Part shown: in pieces, positions 26,366 through 34,305 of the stretch
How positions within the stretch are numbered: position 1 is the first letter of the stretch
Layout: every line of letters begins with the position of its first letter
Source: Burkholderia sp. Bp8963
Lineage (GTDB): Bacteria; Pseudomonadota; Gammaproteobacteria; Burkholderiales; Burkholderiaceae
Length of the DNA stretch: 64,000 bases
Reading direction: 5' to 3'
Assembly (NCBI RefSeq): GCF_003854275.1
Contig: NZ_QTQP01000031.1
Location: forward strand, 1-64,000
Position numbers and translations under genes: made by a program
The notes under the pieces: model-generated
What the model saw: only the letters and a program-made list of their open reading frames with translations
Databases searched by the model: none
Told to the model about the DNA's origin: nothing

Positions 26366-27664
26366 CTAACGCGCCTTGAACAGCGCGGCTAGCACGTCTT
26401 CCTTGGGAATCCCGCGTTGCGACGACGGGCGTTTCCGTCGCGACCGGTTCGTTCCCGAACCGGTGGTGGTATCCGGATCGGTTTCGGCCGGCCTCGCGCC
26501 CGTATAGATCGCGCGCGGCCGGATCAGCCCCGGATGCTGACGTTGCTCGAGCCCGTGTGCGATCCAGCCGACGGTGCGGCCGAGCGCGAACAGCCCGAAC
26601 GCGGCGCCCACCGGAAGCCGCAGATGCCGGCGCACGGCCACGAGCGCGAAATCCACGGACGGTTTCTGCCCGACGAGCGACGTCCCCAGATCGACGAGGG
26701 TCCGCCATTTCGGATGACTCGGCAGCACGCGCGACAGTAGCGCGACGGCCCGCACGTCGCCATCGGGATAGAGCGGGTGGCCGAACCCCGGCAAATCGTC
26801 GCCGCGCGACAGGCGCTCGCGCATCCTGCGCTCGATGTCGTCGTCGCCGAGCTCGTCCCACATCGCTTCACCGCGCGCCGTGGTCGCGCCATGTCGCCCG
26901 CCCGTCAATCCCGCGAGCCCGCCGATGACGGCCGCGCGCAGGCTCGCGTCCGTCGACGCGATGCAGCGGGCCGTGAAGCTCGATGCGTTCAGTTCGTGGT
27001 CCGCGCAGAGCACGAGCGCCATCCGGATCAATTCGGCACCGCGCCGGTCGACGCCCCATGCACGTGCGCATTGCAGGTGTATCGGCGCCGTGTCGGGCCG
27101 GGTGCCGAGCAGGCACGCGGCCATGATGCGCACGAGGTCCGCGCAGCCCTGCGCCTGCCGTTGCGCGGATTGCTGCCAGATGGCCGTCGGTGCGTCTTCG
27201 CTAGCGACGGTGAACAGCGGAAGCAAGGATTCCTCAGCACGTCGGCCTGCATAGCGCTTCAGCAACGCAGGCAGCGCAGCGGACGACGGTGGCGCGCAAT
27301 CGCCGAAAGCGGTCGCTTCATCGCATTGCCACAGCAGCGCGGCGACCGCTTCGAAGCTCGCGGACGCGGCGAGGCTCAGTGCATCAACGCCGCGATAGGA
27401 CAGCCGGCCGCCTTCGATCAGCGTGATCGACGATTCGAGCACGGGCGTGCCCCAGTCGAGCGCCGCCCGCGCGACTTCCTTCGGCTTGCGGCCGCGCGCA
27501 CGCTGCCCGGCGAGACGTTCGACGTCGCTCGCGAGATACCGGCTCTCGCGCTGGTTACCGCTGCCTTCGGCGCGTAGCAGGCCGCGACTGACGTACGCAT
27601 AGAGCGTCTGACGCGACACGCCGAGGCGGGCCGCTGCTTCGGTCGAGTTCAGGTAATCCGGCAT
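26366..27664 (-). CDS. citrate synthase-family protein with N-terminal helix-turn-helix domain
   Basis: The 432-aa protein joins a MerR/excisionase-like HTH (residues 6-50; STEAAARLGVSRQTLYAYVS) to a citrate synthase fold. The citrate synthase active-site positions are occupied: His223 in ADHELNAS, His258 in GGRHGA, His296 in GFGHP and Asp338 in SVDF. The usual LHGG around the first catalytic His is changed to GGRHG. Related fusions exist in proteobacteria without a known role. It may sense acetyl-CoA/oxaloacetate or a similar pair and regulate the divergent CoA-transferase gene. The ATG at 27664 places the HTH at the very N-terminus. Confidence 0.85.
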   Translation of the reverse strand: MPDYLNSTEAAARLGVSRQTLYAYVSRGLLRAEGSGNQRESRYLASDVERLAGQRARGRKPKEVARAALDWGTPVLESSITLIEGGRLSYRGVDALSLAASASFEAVAALLWQCDEATAFGDCAPPSSAALPALLKRYAGRRAEESLLPLFTVASEDAPTAIWQQSAQRQAQGCADLVRIMAACLLGTRPDTAPIHLQCARAWGVDRRGAELIRMALVLCADHELNASSFTARCIASTDASLRAAVIGGLAGLTGGRHGATTARGEAMWDELGDDDIERRMRERLSRGDDLPGFGHPLYPDGDVRAVALLSRVLPSHPKWRTLVDLGTSLVGQKPSVDFALVAVRRHLRLPVGAAFGLFALGRTVGWIAHGLEQRQHPGLIRPRAIYTGARPAETDPDTTTGSGTNRSRRKRPSSQRGIPKEDVLAALFKAR

Positions 27665-27687
27665 GGTGCGCACCGATCGAGCGACGG

Positions 27688-27713
27688 GTTGATCAGGATA
27701 ATCAACGTTGACA
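27688..27713. promoter_or_regulatory. divergent promoter with two palindromes between HTH-citrate synthase and CoA-transferase
   Basis: GTTGAT at 27688-27693 and ATCAAC at 27701-27706 form an inverted repeat, and TCAACGTTGA at 27702-27711 is a perfect 10-bp palindrome overlapping it. TTGACA at 27708-27713 is a consensus -35 pointing toward the CoA-transferase gene; the -10 (GATCTT after 17 bp) is weak, as in activated or repressed promoters. Confidence 0.5.
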
Positions 27714-27764
27714 ACTAAAGCGAGCAAAACGATCTTTGACGTACTCAACCGACCCGAGGGCATC

Positions 27765-29201
27765 ATGTACGCCGAAGAACAGACTCCAACGATTCTTGCC
27801 GATGGCGGCGATGCGGTATTCCGTATCCTGTCGGAATTCTGGCATGCCGTGGACGGTGACCCGCAATACCTGCGGGCGATCGAACTGACCGGTTCCGGTG
27901 ATCTCGTTTCCGCGTTTCGCGTGACTGACCTCGCGACCGCCGCGATCAGTGTCGCGGGCGTTGCGGCCGCCGAGTTGCTGTCTACGCGAACGGGGCGCGT
28001 GCCCGCGGTGCGTGTCGATCGACGCATGGCGTCGCTCTGGTTCGGCACGTCGCTGCGCCCGGATGGATGGACACTTCCGCCGCAATGGGATCCGATCGCG
28101 GGAAACTATCGCGCGCGGGATCGCTGGATCCGGCTGCACACCAACGCGCCACACCATCGTGACGCTGCGTTGAGCGTGCTCGGCTGTCGCGCGGACGCGC
28201 AGTCGGTCGCGGCCGCGATTACGCACTGGGATGCCGGCGCGCTCGAAACGGCGATCGTCGAGCACGGCGGTTGCGCGGCCGCGATGCATACGATGGACGA
28301 ATGGTTCGCGCATCCGCAAGGGCAGGCCGTCGCCTCCGAGCCGCTGCTGTATCGAACGGTGCGCACGGACGTCGTCGACAGCGGCTGGCAGCCGGACGCG
28401 GATCGGCCGCTCGCCGGCATTCGCGTGCTCGACCTGACGCGCATACTCGCGGGGCCCGTCGCGACCCGCTTCCTGGCCGGCCTCGGCGCCGACGTGTTGC
28501 GGATCGATCCGTATGGCTGGGAAGAGCCGAACCTCATACCGGAAGTCGTGCTCGGCAAACGCTGCGCGCGGCTCGACCTGAAGGACGACGCGGGGCGCGC
28601 GACGCTGGAGCACTTGCTGCGCGACGCGGATGTCGTCGTTCACGGCTATCGTTCCGACGCGCTGGCGCGTCTCGGTTTCGACGCGGAGACGAGAAGACGG
28701 TTGAATCCGGCGATCGTGGACGTGTCGCTCGATGCGTACGGCTGGCAGGGCCCTTGGGCCGGGCGGCGCGGGTTCGACAGCATCGTCCAGATGAGCGCGG
28801 GCATTGCGGAATTCGGGATGCGCGCGATGGGCACCGATCAACCGGTGCAGTTGCCGGTGCAGGCCGTTGACCACGCAACGGGCTACCTGATGGCCGCGGC
28901 AGTCATCCGCGGGTTGACCGAGCGCCTGCGGTACGGCGTCGGATCGGTGGCTCGCGCGTCGCTCGCGCGGACGGCGCGCTTGCTCGCTGCGTACCCGGCA
29001 ACGGCGTGCGCTCCGCTCGTGCCGGACGGGCCCGCCGACCTTGCCGCGCACGTCGAACACACTTCATGGGGGCCGGCGCACCGGCTCGTGCCGCCGGTGC
29101 AGATCGACGGCGCGCCGGTGTGGTGGCAACGCCCGGCGAGCGCGCTTGGATCGTCGGCCGCGCAGTGGCAGGTTTCTTCACGCAATCGATCGGGAGAGTG
29201 A
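27765..29201 (+). CDS. CaiB/BaiF-type (family III) CoA-transferase
   Basis: The product from the ATG is 478 aa. The central part carries the family pattern: LAGIRVLDLTRILAGPVATR, then GADVLRID, then RGFDSIVQMSAG with the conserved Asp. The ~200-residue N-terminal section is an extra half-like domain seen in long members of the family. It would transfer CoA between carboxylic acids. A TTG 19 codons upstream is open in frame but coincides with the -35 element, so the ATG with GAGGG upstream is preferred. It is coupled to an SDR gene one base after its stop codon. Confidence 0.85.
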   Translation: MYAEEQTPTILADGGDAVFRILSEFWHAVDGDPQYLRAIELTGSGDLVSAFRVTDLATAAISVAGVAAAELLSTRTGRVPAVRVDRRMASLWFGTSLRPDGWTLPPQWDPIAGNYRARDRWIRLHTNAPHHRDAALSVLGCRADAQSVAAAITHWDAGALETAIVEHGGCAAAMHTMDEWFAHPQGQAVASEPLLYRTVRTDVVDSGWQPDADRPLAGIRVLDLTRILAGPVATRFLAGLGADVLRIDPYGWEEPNLIPEVVLGKRCARLDLKDDAGRATLEHLLRDADVVVHGYRSDALARLGFDAETRRRLNPAIVDVSLDAYGWQGPWAGRRGFDSIVQMSAGIAEFGMRAMGTDQPVQLPVQAVDHATGYLMAAAVIRGLTERLRYGVGSVARASLARTARLLAAYPATACAPLVPDGPADLAAHVEHTSWGPAHRLVPPVQIDGAPVWWQRPASALGSSAAQWQVSSRNRSGE

Positions 29202-29202
29202 A

Positions 29203-29973
29203 ATGGAGCAAGTCGTCGTCGTGAGCGGCGGCGGGACGGGCATCGGTCTCGCCACTGCAAAGCATTTCGCCGCGCAGCGTGCGCAGGTGGTCGTGATCGG
29301 GCGGCGTGCGAGCGTGCTCGCACAGGCCGTGGACGCGATTGGACGCGCATATCCGGATGCACTGGCAGCGCTCGCGCTATCGGCGGATCTGAGCGCGCCC
29401 GACCAGGTCGAGCGCGTGCGTGCGTCGCTGGTCGAACGGTTCGACGCGATCGACGTGGTCGTCAATGCGGCCGGCGGGAACGTGCAGCGGCTGTTTCCGG
29501 AAGCGCACAACGCGGACGGGCTCGCCGGCGTCGCACGCAGATGGTCCGACAATTTCGGCCTCAATACTCTGTCGGCCGTGCTGCTGACCGAGGCGCTGGT
29601 CGATCGGCTGCGCGCGCCGGGCGGCCGCATCGTGTTCATCAGCTCGATTGCCGCGTATCGCGGGTCGGGGCACGGATGCTACGGCGCGTCGAAGGCGGCG
29701 CTTCATCCGTATTGCTACGATCTCGCGAAGCGCCTTGGGCCGCGTGGCATCACGGTCAACGCGGTCGCGCCCGGCTATGTCGAGGACACCGAGTTCTTCG
29801 GCACGGCGCTGTCGCCGGATCAGCGGGCCGGCAAGGTCGCGGAGGCGATGAACCGCCGCGCGGGCACGCCTGACGATATCGCGGGCACGATCGGCTGGCT
29901 CGCGTCGCCCGCCGCCGCGCATGTGACCGCGCAGATCCTGCAGGTCAACGGCGGGGCCGAGCGCGGGCGGTAG
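29203..29973 (+). CDS. short-chain dehydrogenase/reductase
   Basis: The 256-aa SDR has GGGTGIG at residues 9-15, NAAGG around 88, the Ser of ISSIAA and YGASK with Tyr and Lys, and PGYVEDTEFF, so the classical catalytic set is intact. The ATG follows the CoA-transferase stop by one base, indicating translational coupling. With a CoA-transferase it may reduce or oxidise an acyl-CoA intermediate. The substrate is unknown. Confidence 0.87.
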   Translation: MEQVVVVSGGGTGIGLATAKHFAAQRAQVVVIGRRASVLAQAVDAIGRAYPDALAALALSADLSAPDQVERVRASLVERFDAIDVVVNAAGGNVQRLFPEAHNADGLAGVARRWSDNFGLNTLSAVLLTEALVDRLRAPGGRIVFISSIAAYRGSGHGCYGASKAALHPYCYDLAKRLGPRGITVNAVAPGYVEDTEFFGTALSPDQRAGKVAEAMNRRAGTPDDIAGTIGWLASPAAAHVTAQILQVNGGAERGR

Positions 29974-30063
29974 CGCGTCGGGTGCGGCGAGCGGATCGGC
30001 TGGCGGCGTGCCGTGACCGGTGTTGCAGCTCGCGTGTGGTTCGCGTGCGGCGAGTTGCGTCGA

Positions 30064-30456
30064 TCAGTCCAGCCGTTCGACGAACTGCGAGCGGTCGAAC
30101 GGCGCGTCGTACGGTTCGGGCCAGAATTCGACGATCTTCGTGATCGTCCGGTTTTCAACGGTAAAGAACGTGATGGCCCGAGCCTGGACGACGCCGTCCG
30201 TGACCGAGACGTCCGACGTGGCATCCCGTTCGCCGGCGACGATCCGGTTGATCGTGAACGACCACGGCCCGTCGGCCGGATACGCGGCGTTCAGTCGCGC
30301 AAAATTGTCGCCGCCGCGGATGCGCTCGTTCGACTGCGGCCATTCGAGCACGAAGTCTTCGGCAAGCACGGCCTTCACCGCGTGGAAATCGTTCGTTGCC
30401 ATCAGGCGCCAGAATTCCCGAACCACGGTGGCCGTGTCGTCGGTCGTTTTTGTCAT
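30064..30456 (-). CDS. NTF2-like (SnoaL-type) small protein
   Basis: The 130-aa product begins with a helical part (TATVVREFWRLMATNDF) followed by strands with the ITKIVEFWPEPYDAP ending typical of SnoaL/limonene-epoxide-hydrolase-like proteins. Members include isomerases, hydrolases and non-enzymatic subunits, so no reaction is assigned. The ATG at 30456 leaves the helix at the N-terminus as usual; the frame is open upstream but unsupported. It is followed on the other strand by the convergent SDR gene. Confidence 0.75.
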   Translation of the reverse strand: MTKTTDDTATVVREFWRLMATNDFHAVKAVLAEDFVLEWPQSNERIRGGDNFARLNAAYPADGPWSFTINRIVAGERDATSDVSVTDGVVQARAITFFTVENRTITKIVEFWPEPYDAPFDRSQFVERLD

Positions 30457-30550
30457 CGGGTTCTCGAGTGTTGAATCGGGTGACGGCAATCCGCATGCGA
30501 TTGCGCTTCGTCCGATGTCGTCCAATTGCCGGTCGTGTTTGCCGTTCCGA

Positions 30551-30877
30551 TCAGGCGGGCTCGCCCGGATTCTGCCGGGCCAGCCCGCCGTCGCCGTATT
30601 CCCGAATCACCTTCGCGATGACGACCCGGTAGCCGTCCAGCCAGCGGGCCTGCTTCGATTTCGCGTCGAGGTGCGACGGATGCCGGATCAGTTGCGTCAG
30701 CGCTTCCTCGGATTCCCAGTAGTAGATGTTCTGGATCAATCCGCTGCCGGCGTTCTCCCAGGTTTCCTCGCCGAGATACCCGGGAATCGCGCGTGCCGCT
30801 TCGGCGATCTGCTGGTCGAGACGATGGAATTCGTCGTCGTATTGACCGGCCTTGAAGATGAAGGTGGACGAGTACAC
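30551..30877 (-). CDS. antibiotic biosynthesis monooxygenase (ABM)-fold protein
   Basis: This 108-aa product from a GTG start has a pattern typical of dimeric alpha/beta-barrel ABM proteins (FIFKAGQYDDEFHRLDQQIA, IPGYLGEETWEN, IYYWESEEALTQLI). AAGGA is seven bases before the GTG. Proteins of this fold include heme-degrading and quinone-forming monooxygenases, as well as many without known activity. It lies between the NTF2-like gene and the polyamine-binding-protein gene on the same strand. Confidence 0.72.
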   Translation of the reverse strand: MYSSTFIFKAGQYDDEFHRLDQQIAEAARAIPGYLGEETWENAGSGLIQNIYYWESEEALTQLIRHPSHLDAKSKQARWLDGYRVVIAKVIREYGDGGLARQNPGEPA

Positions 30878-30930
30878 GGGGCTTTCCTTGGAGCGATCGG
30901 GAGAACGCGCAGTGTAAGGCATGCTGCCGC

Positions 30931-32049
30931 TCAACGCCCCGTCTTCAGTTGCGCCCACAAGCGGTTCTGCAGGCGGCGAATCTCGGGCGACACGGGTTTC
31001 AGCAGAGTCATCCTGCTCAGCACATCGTCGGACGGATACACGGCCGGGTCGCGTGCAATCGCCGGTTTCACATACTGGCGCGCAGCCTTGTTCGCGGTCG
31101 GATAGAACACCGAGTTCGTGATCGCCGCATTGACCTTCGGATCCTGGCTGTAGTTGATCCACTTCAGCGCGGCGTCCTGATTCGGCGCATCCTTCGGGAT
31201 CACCATCATGTCGAACCACAGCAGGCCGCCTTCCTTCGGATTCGCGAACCGGACCTCGTACGGGCGTTTCGCTTCAGCAGCACGGCGGTGCGCGATGCCG
31301 ACGTCGCCCGAGTAACCGAACGCGACACAAAGGTCGTTGTTGGCGAGATCGTTGATGTAGCCCGACGAGTTGAACTGCGTGATGTACGGACGCACCTTCT
31401 TGAGCACGTCGTACGCGGCGCGATAGTCGGCCGGGTTCGTGCTGTTCGGGTCCTTGCCCATGTATTGCAGCGTCGCGGCGAACACGTCGACGGCCTGATC
31501 GAGGAACGACACGCCGCAGCTCTTCAGCTTCGCCATGTTGGCCGGATCGAAGACCAGCGACCAGCTGTCGACGGGCGCCTTGTCGCCGAGCGCCTTCTTC
31601 ACGGCCTGCACGTTGTAGCCGATGCCGTCGGTGCCGTATGCCCACGGCACGCCGTACTGGTTGCCCGGATCGGCGTCGGCAACCATCTTCATCAGCAGCG
31701 GATCGAGGTTCGACAGATTCGACAGCTTCGTCTTGTCCAGCTTCCGGAATACGTCGGCCTGGATCTGCTTGGCCATGTAGTTCGACGTCGGCACGACGAT
31801 GTCGTAGCCCGAATTGCCCGACATCAGTTTCGCCTGCAGCGTGTCGTCGCTGTCGTAGTTGTCGTAGCGGACGTGGATGCCGGTTTGCTTCTGGAAGTTC
31901 GGGATCGTGTCCGGCGCGATGTAGTCGGACCAGTTGTAGATGTTCAGCTCGCCGGCCGCGTGGGCCGGCATGCAGGAGAGGGATGCGGCGCCGGAGAATG
32001 ACACGAATGCGGCGGTTGAGATGGCGCGGCGAAGCGTTCGAATACGCAT
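30931..32049 (-). CDS. spermidine/putrescine-type ABC transporter, periplasmic binding protein
   Basis: The 372-aa product has a signal peptide (cut near AHAA, residue 31) and begins its mature part ELNIYNWSDYIAPD, the hallmark of PotD/PotF proteins. The conserved WAYGTDGIGYN and ligand-site segments are present. It should bind putrescine, spermidine or a related amine in the periplasm. No permease genes are adjacent. The ATG at 32049 gives a complete signal peptide; the frame is open about 40 codons further upstream. Confidence 0.9.
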   Translation of the reverse strand: MRIRTLRRAISTAAFVSFSGAASLSCMPAHAAGELNIYNWSDYIAPDTIPNFQKQTGIHVRYDNYDSDDTLQAKLMSGNSGYDIVVPTSNYMAKQIQADVFRKLDKTKLSNLSNLDPLLMKMVADADPGNQYGVPWAYGTDGIGYNVQAVKKALGDKAPVDSWSLVFDPANMAKLKSCGVSFLDQAVDVFAATLQYMGKDPNSTNPADYRAAYDVLKKVRPYITQFNSSGYINDLANNDLCVAFGYSGDVGIAHRRAAEAKRPYEVRFANPKEGGLLWFDMMVIPKDAPNQDAALKWINYSQDPKVNAAITNSVFYPTANKAARQYVKPAIARDPAVYPSDDVLSRMTLLKPVSPEIRRLQNRLWAQLKTGR

Positions 32050-32811
32050 GATGGGAATTTCCGTATTGGATGCGGGTGGCGGCATGGTTTCGATGTGCCG
32101 CCACGCGCCCGTGATTTGGCGCAGTGCGCGGCAATGCACGCGCGAACGCAATCCGTCACCGGTCACCGGTCAAACGGTGCGCGGCAGACGTGATGCGGCT
32201 AAATGGATGCCGTAAAGGGACGCCGTAAAGAGAAACGAGGCGCTACGGCAGCAGCGAAGCCACGTCGTCGGTATGGATCGCGACGAACGCGCGCGCTGAG
32301 ACGGCGTTGTGACGTCGAACGGAACGACGGGACAGGATGGTGTAGATCGACAGATGCAGGCGAGGACGATGCCGGCCGTAACTGCCGTCGGAAGGGGATG
32401 CCGCGCTGCGCAGGCTTCGCGCATCGCCACGATCCCACCTCACCATAGGGCCACGGACTTTCACGATTACACTCGACTGGATTGTTGAAAGTATTGAACA
32501 CCCGTTGATACGAACAGGACACGCATTTCGATCTTCGACATGACGGCTGCATCCGGCAAATGCATATTGCTGCGCAGCAATAAAGGCGTCGTCACGCGAA
32601 TTGAAAGATTTACGTTAGCCTGAAACGTCAGGATATACAGGTTTTTGACATCATCAAAAAAATTATTGTAAGGATGAGTCGGTATTTTCCCTAGTGAGCG
32701 AATCGCGTCGGCACTCGATTGGTCACGCAGTCGAATGCGAATGGGTGATGCCGGGCAAAGGTTTCCATCTGATCAATGCGCCCGGAAAGTGATGAGAATA
32801 TTCAACGCGAT
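32050..32811. other. 762-bp gap without a convincing gene
   Basis: No reading frame here has coding character. The right third is AT-rich, unlike the surroundings. The sequence holds a tandem GCCGTAAAG pair near 32210-32230, a perfect 18-bp palindrome at 32565-32582 (separate entry), and a TTGACA hexamer near 32646 facing right with no matching gene. It presumably contains the promoter of the leftward binding-protein gene. Confidence 0.5.
32565..32582. promoter_or_regulatory. perfect 18-bp palindrome, possible operator
   Basis: TATTGCTGCGCAGCAATA reads the same on both strands. A site of this length by chance is rare, and there is no T tract to make it a terminator. It stands about 520 bp upstream of the binding-protein start. 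Confidence 0.45.
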
Positions 32812-33726
32812 TTACGCGCTGTCCGCGCCGGAATCGAACGATGACATGACATCATCGCGCTCGGCTTTCAGAAGGTCGATGAAGCGTTCCGTGAGGCTAT
32901 CGGGCGGCATGCCGCCCGGTCGGATCAGCACCGTCTCGATGGGCAGTCGAGGCCGGAAGGGCCGCAGCACGACGGGCAAACCGTTCAGTTCGCGAGCGGC
33001 AAGCGGGTCGACGATCGCGACGCCCAACCCTTCCGCCACCAGGCCGCACCGCGCTGCCGTGTACTGCGCCATCAGGGAAAAGCGTGGCTCGATACCGGCG
33101 CTTGCAAATGACGCGTCGACCGCCTGCTGAAAAGCCCCGGGGGCACCCGCGATCAAAGGGACGTCCGCAAGATCGGATACGCTGATCGTCCGTTTGCGAG
33201 CCAATGCGTGCCGACGCGGAAGCGCGCAAACCGCATCGACCGTGAGGAATGCTTCGCACGCGACGCCCGCGTAGCCGGAGCGCGGCCGGACGAGGCCAAG
33301 GTCGCATTGTCCGGTCGAAACCAGTGACCAGATCGTGTCGGGGTTGGGCACGTGAAGCGAGACGCGCACGCCGGGATGTGCGCAACCCAATTGCCGGATG
33401 GCGCGTGGCACGAGCCTGGAGGCCAACGATGGCTGGCATGCCACACGTAACGAGCCGGTTCCTATTTCACGTATCTGGCGCGCAGCGTGCCGAAGCTGAT
33501 CGAGCCCGGCATAGGTCCGGTCGACTTCGCGCGAGAAAGCAATGCCCTCTTTTGTCGGCAATGCGGCTCCATGCCGACGTATGAACAGTGGAAAGCCAAG
33601 ATCCGCTTCGAGCTGCGCAATCGCTCGACTGACATGGGGCTGGCCCATGCCGAGCGCTTCCGCTGCCCTCGTCATTCCACCGTGGCGCATGACGGCACGA
33701 AACAGGTCGATATGGGCTGGATTCAT
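32812..33726 (-). CDS. LysR-family transcriptional regulator
   Basis: The 304-aa product has the LysR HTH at residues 4-62 (GGMTRAAEALGMGQPHVSRA) and a type-2 periplasmic-binding effector domain. The sequence is like regulators of amino-acid derived substrates (NocR/OccR side), judged only by general look. The start at 33726 fits the HTH position. It is divergent from a YdcZ transporter and a D-amino-acid aminotransferase gene and would regulate them through the inverted repeat between. Confidence 0.9.
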   Translation of the reverse strand: MNPAHIDLFRAVMRHGGMTRAAEALGMGQPHVSRAIAQLEADLGFPLFIRRHGAALPTKEGIAFSREVDRTYAGLDQLRHAARQIREIGTGSLRVACQPSLASRLVPRAIRQLGCAHPGVRVSLHVPNPDTIWSLVSTGQCDLGLVRPRSGYAGVACEAFLTVDAVCALPRRHALARKRTISVSDLADVPLIAGAPGAFQQAVDASFASAGIEPRFSLMAQYTAARCGLVAEGLGVAIVDPLAARELNGLPVVLRPFRPRLPIETVLIRPGGMPPDSLTERFIDLLKAERDDVMSSFDSGADSA

Positions 33727-33761
33727 GATGCCTGATTTGCATGGATAACGTGATTTACGGC

Positions 33762-33793
33762 ATTTGACGACATGGATAGCCGTGTCGTCAAAT
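33762..33793. promoter_or_regulatory. perfect 11-bp inverted repeat in the LysR/YdcZ divergent promoter
   Basis: ATTTGACGACA at 33762-33772 and TGTCGTCAAAT at 33783-33793 are exact complements with a 10-bp spacer, so the half-sites are centred about two helix turns apart. A TTGACG hexamer is inside the left arm. A LysR operator is the simplest reading. Confidence 0.6.
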
Positions 33794-33825
33794 CTCCGCA
33801 TTGATTCTGGAAACCGAAAACGTCA

Positions 33826-34272
33826 ATGCAAAGCGCGCTCTTCTTTCTGATTCTTGCCGTTCTGGCCGGGGCCAGCGTCACCGTCCAGCAGGTGTTGAAT
33901 GCCAACCTCCGTGCGGCACTGAGTTCGGCCGCATGGTCGGGCTTCGTCAGCTATATCGTCGGCGTGGCCTGCATGGCGCTGCTGGCGCTGGCCTTGCGCA
34001 ATCCCGTTCCTTCGATGGCTGTAGCGGGACGTATTCCACTGTGGGCATACAGCGGCGGGATGTTTGGCGCGATTTTCATCGCGCTTGCCATCTATCTTGT
34101 TCCACAGCTCGGGGCTGCGACGTTCATGGTCCTGCTCGTGACCGGCCAGATGCTTACGTCGGTGGCGATCGACCATTTCGGATTGTTGGGGATCCCCGCA
34201 CGACCGATCGATCTTTCTCGGCTCATCGGGGCAGCGCTTCTGATCGGAGGATGCGTTCTCATCCGCCGATAA
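33826..34272 (+). CDS. YdcZ/DUF606-family small drug/metabolite-type transporter
   Basis: The 148-aa product has about five transmembrane segments and the family features ILAVLAGASVTVQQVLNANLR at the N-terminus and FMVLLVTGQMLTSVAIDHFG in the second half. YdcZ proteins are half-size relatives of the EamA/DMT exporters and probably function as dimers. Transport substrate is unknown; the gene next to it, an aminotransferase for D-amino acids, suggests an amino acid or derived oxoacid. Confidence 0.85.
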   Translation: MQSALFFLILAVLAGASVTVQQVLNANLRAALSSAAWSGFVSYIVGVACMALLALALRNPVPSMAVAGRIPLWAYSGGMFGAIFIALAIYLVPQLGAATFMVLLVTGQMLTSVAIDHFGLLGIPARPIDLSRLIGAALLIGGCVLIRR

Positions 34273-34305
34273 ACATTTAAATTTAATGGCAGCAGAAAAG
34301 GAGAA

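Noticed and set aside
27708-27764. TTG as start of the CoA-transferase
   Set aside because: The codon is part of the TTGACA -35 element and has no ribosome site; the ATG at 27765 has GAGGG upstream.
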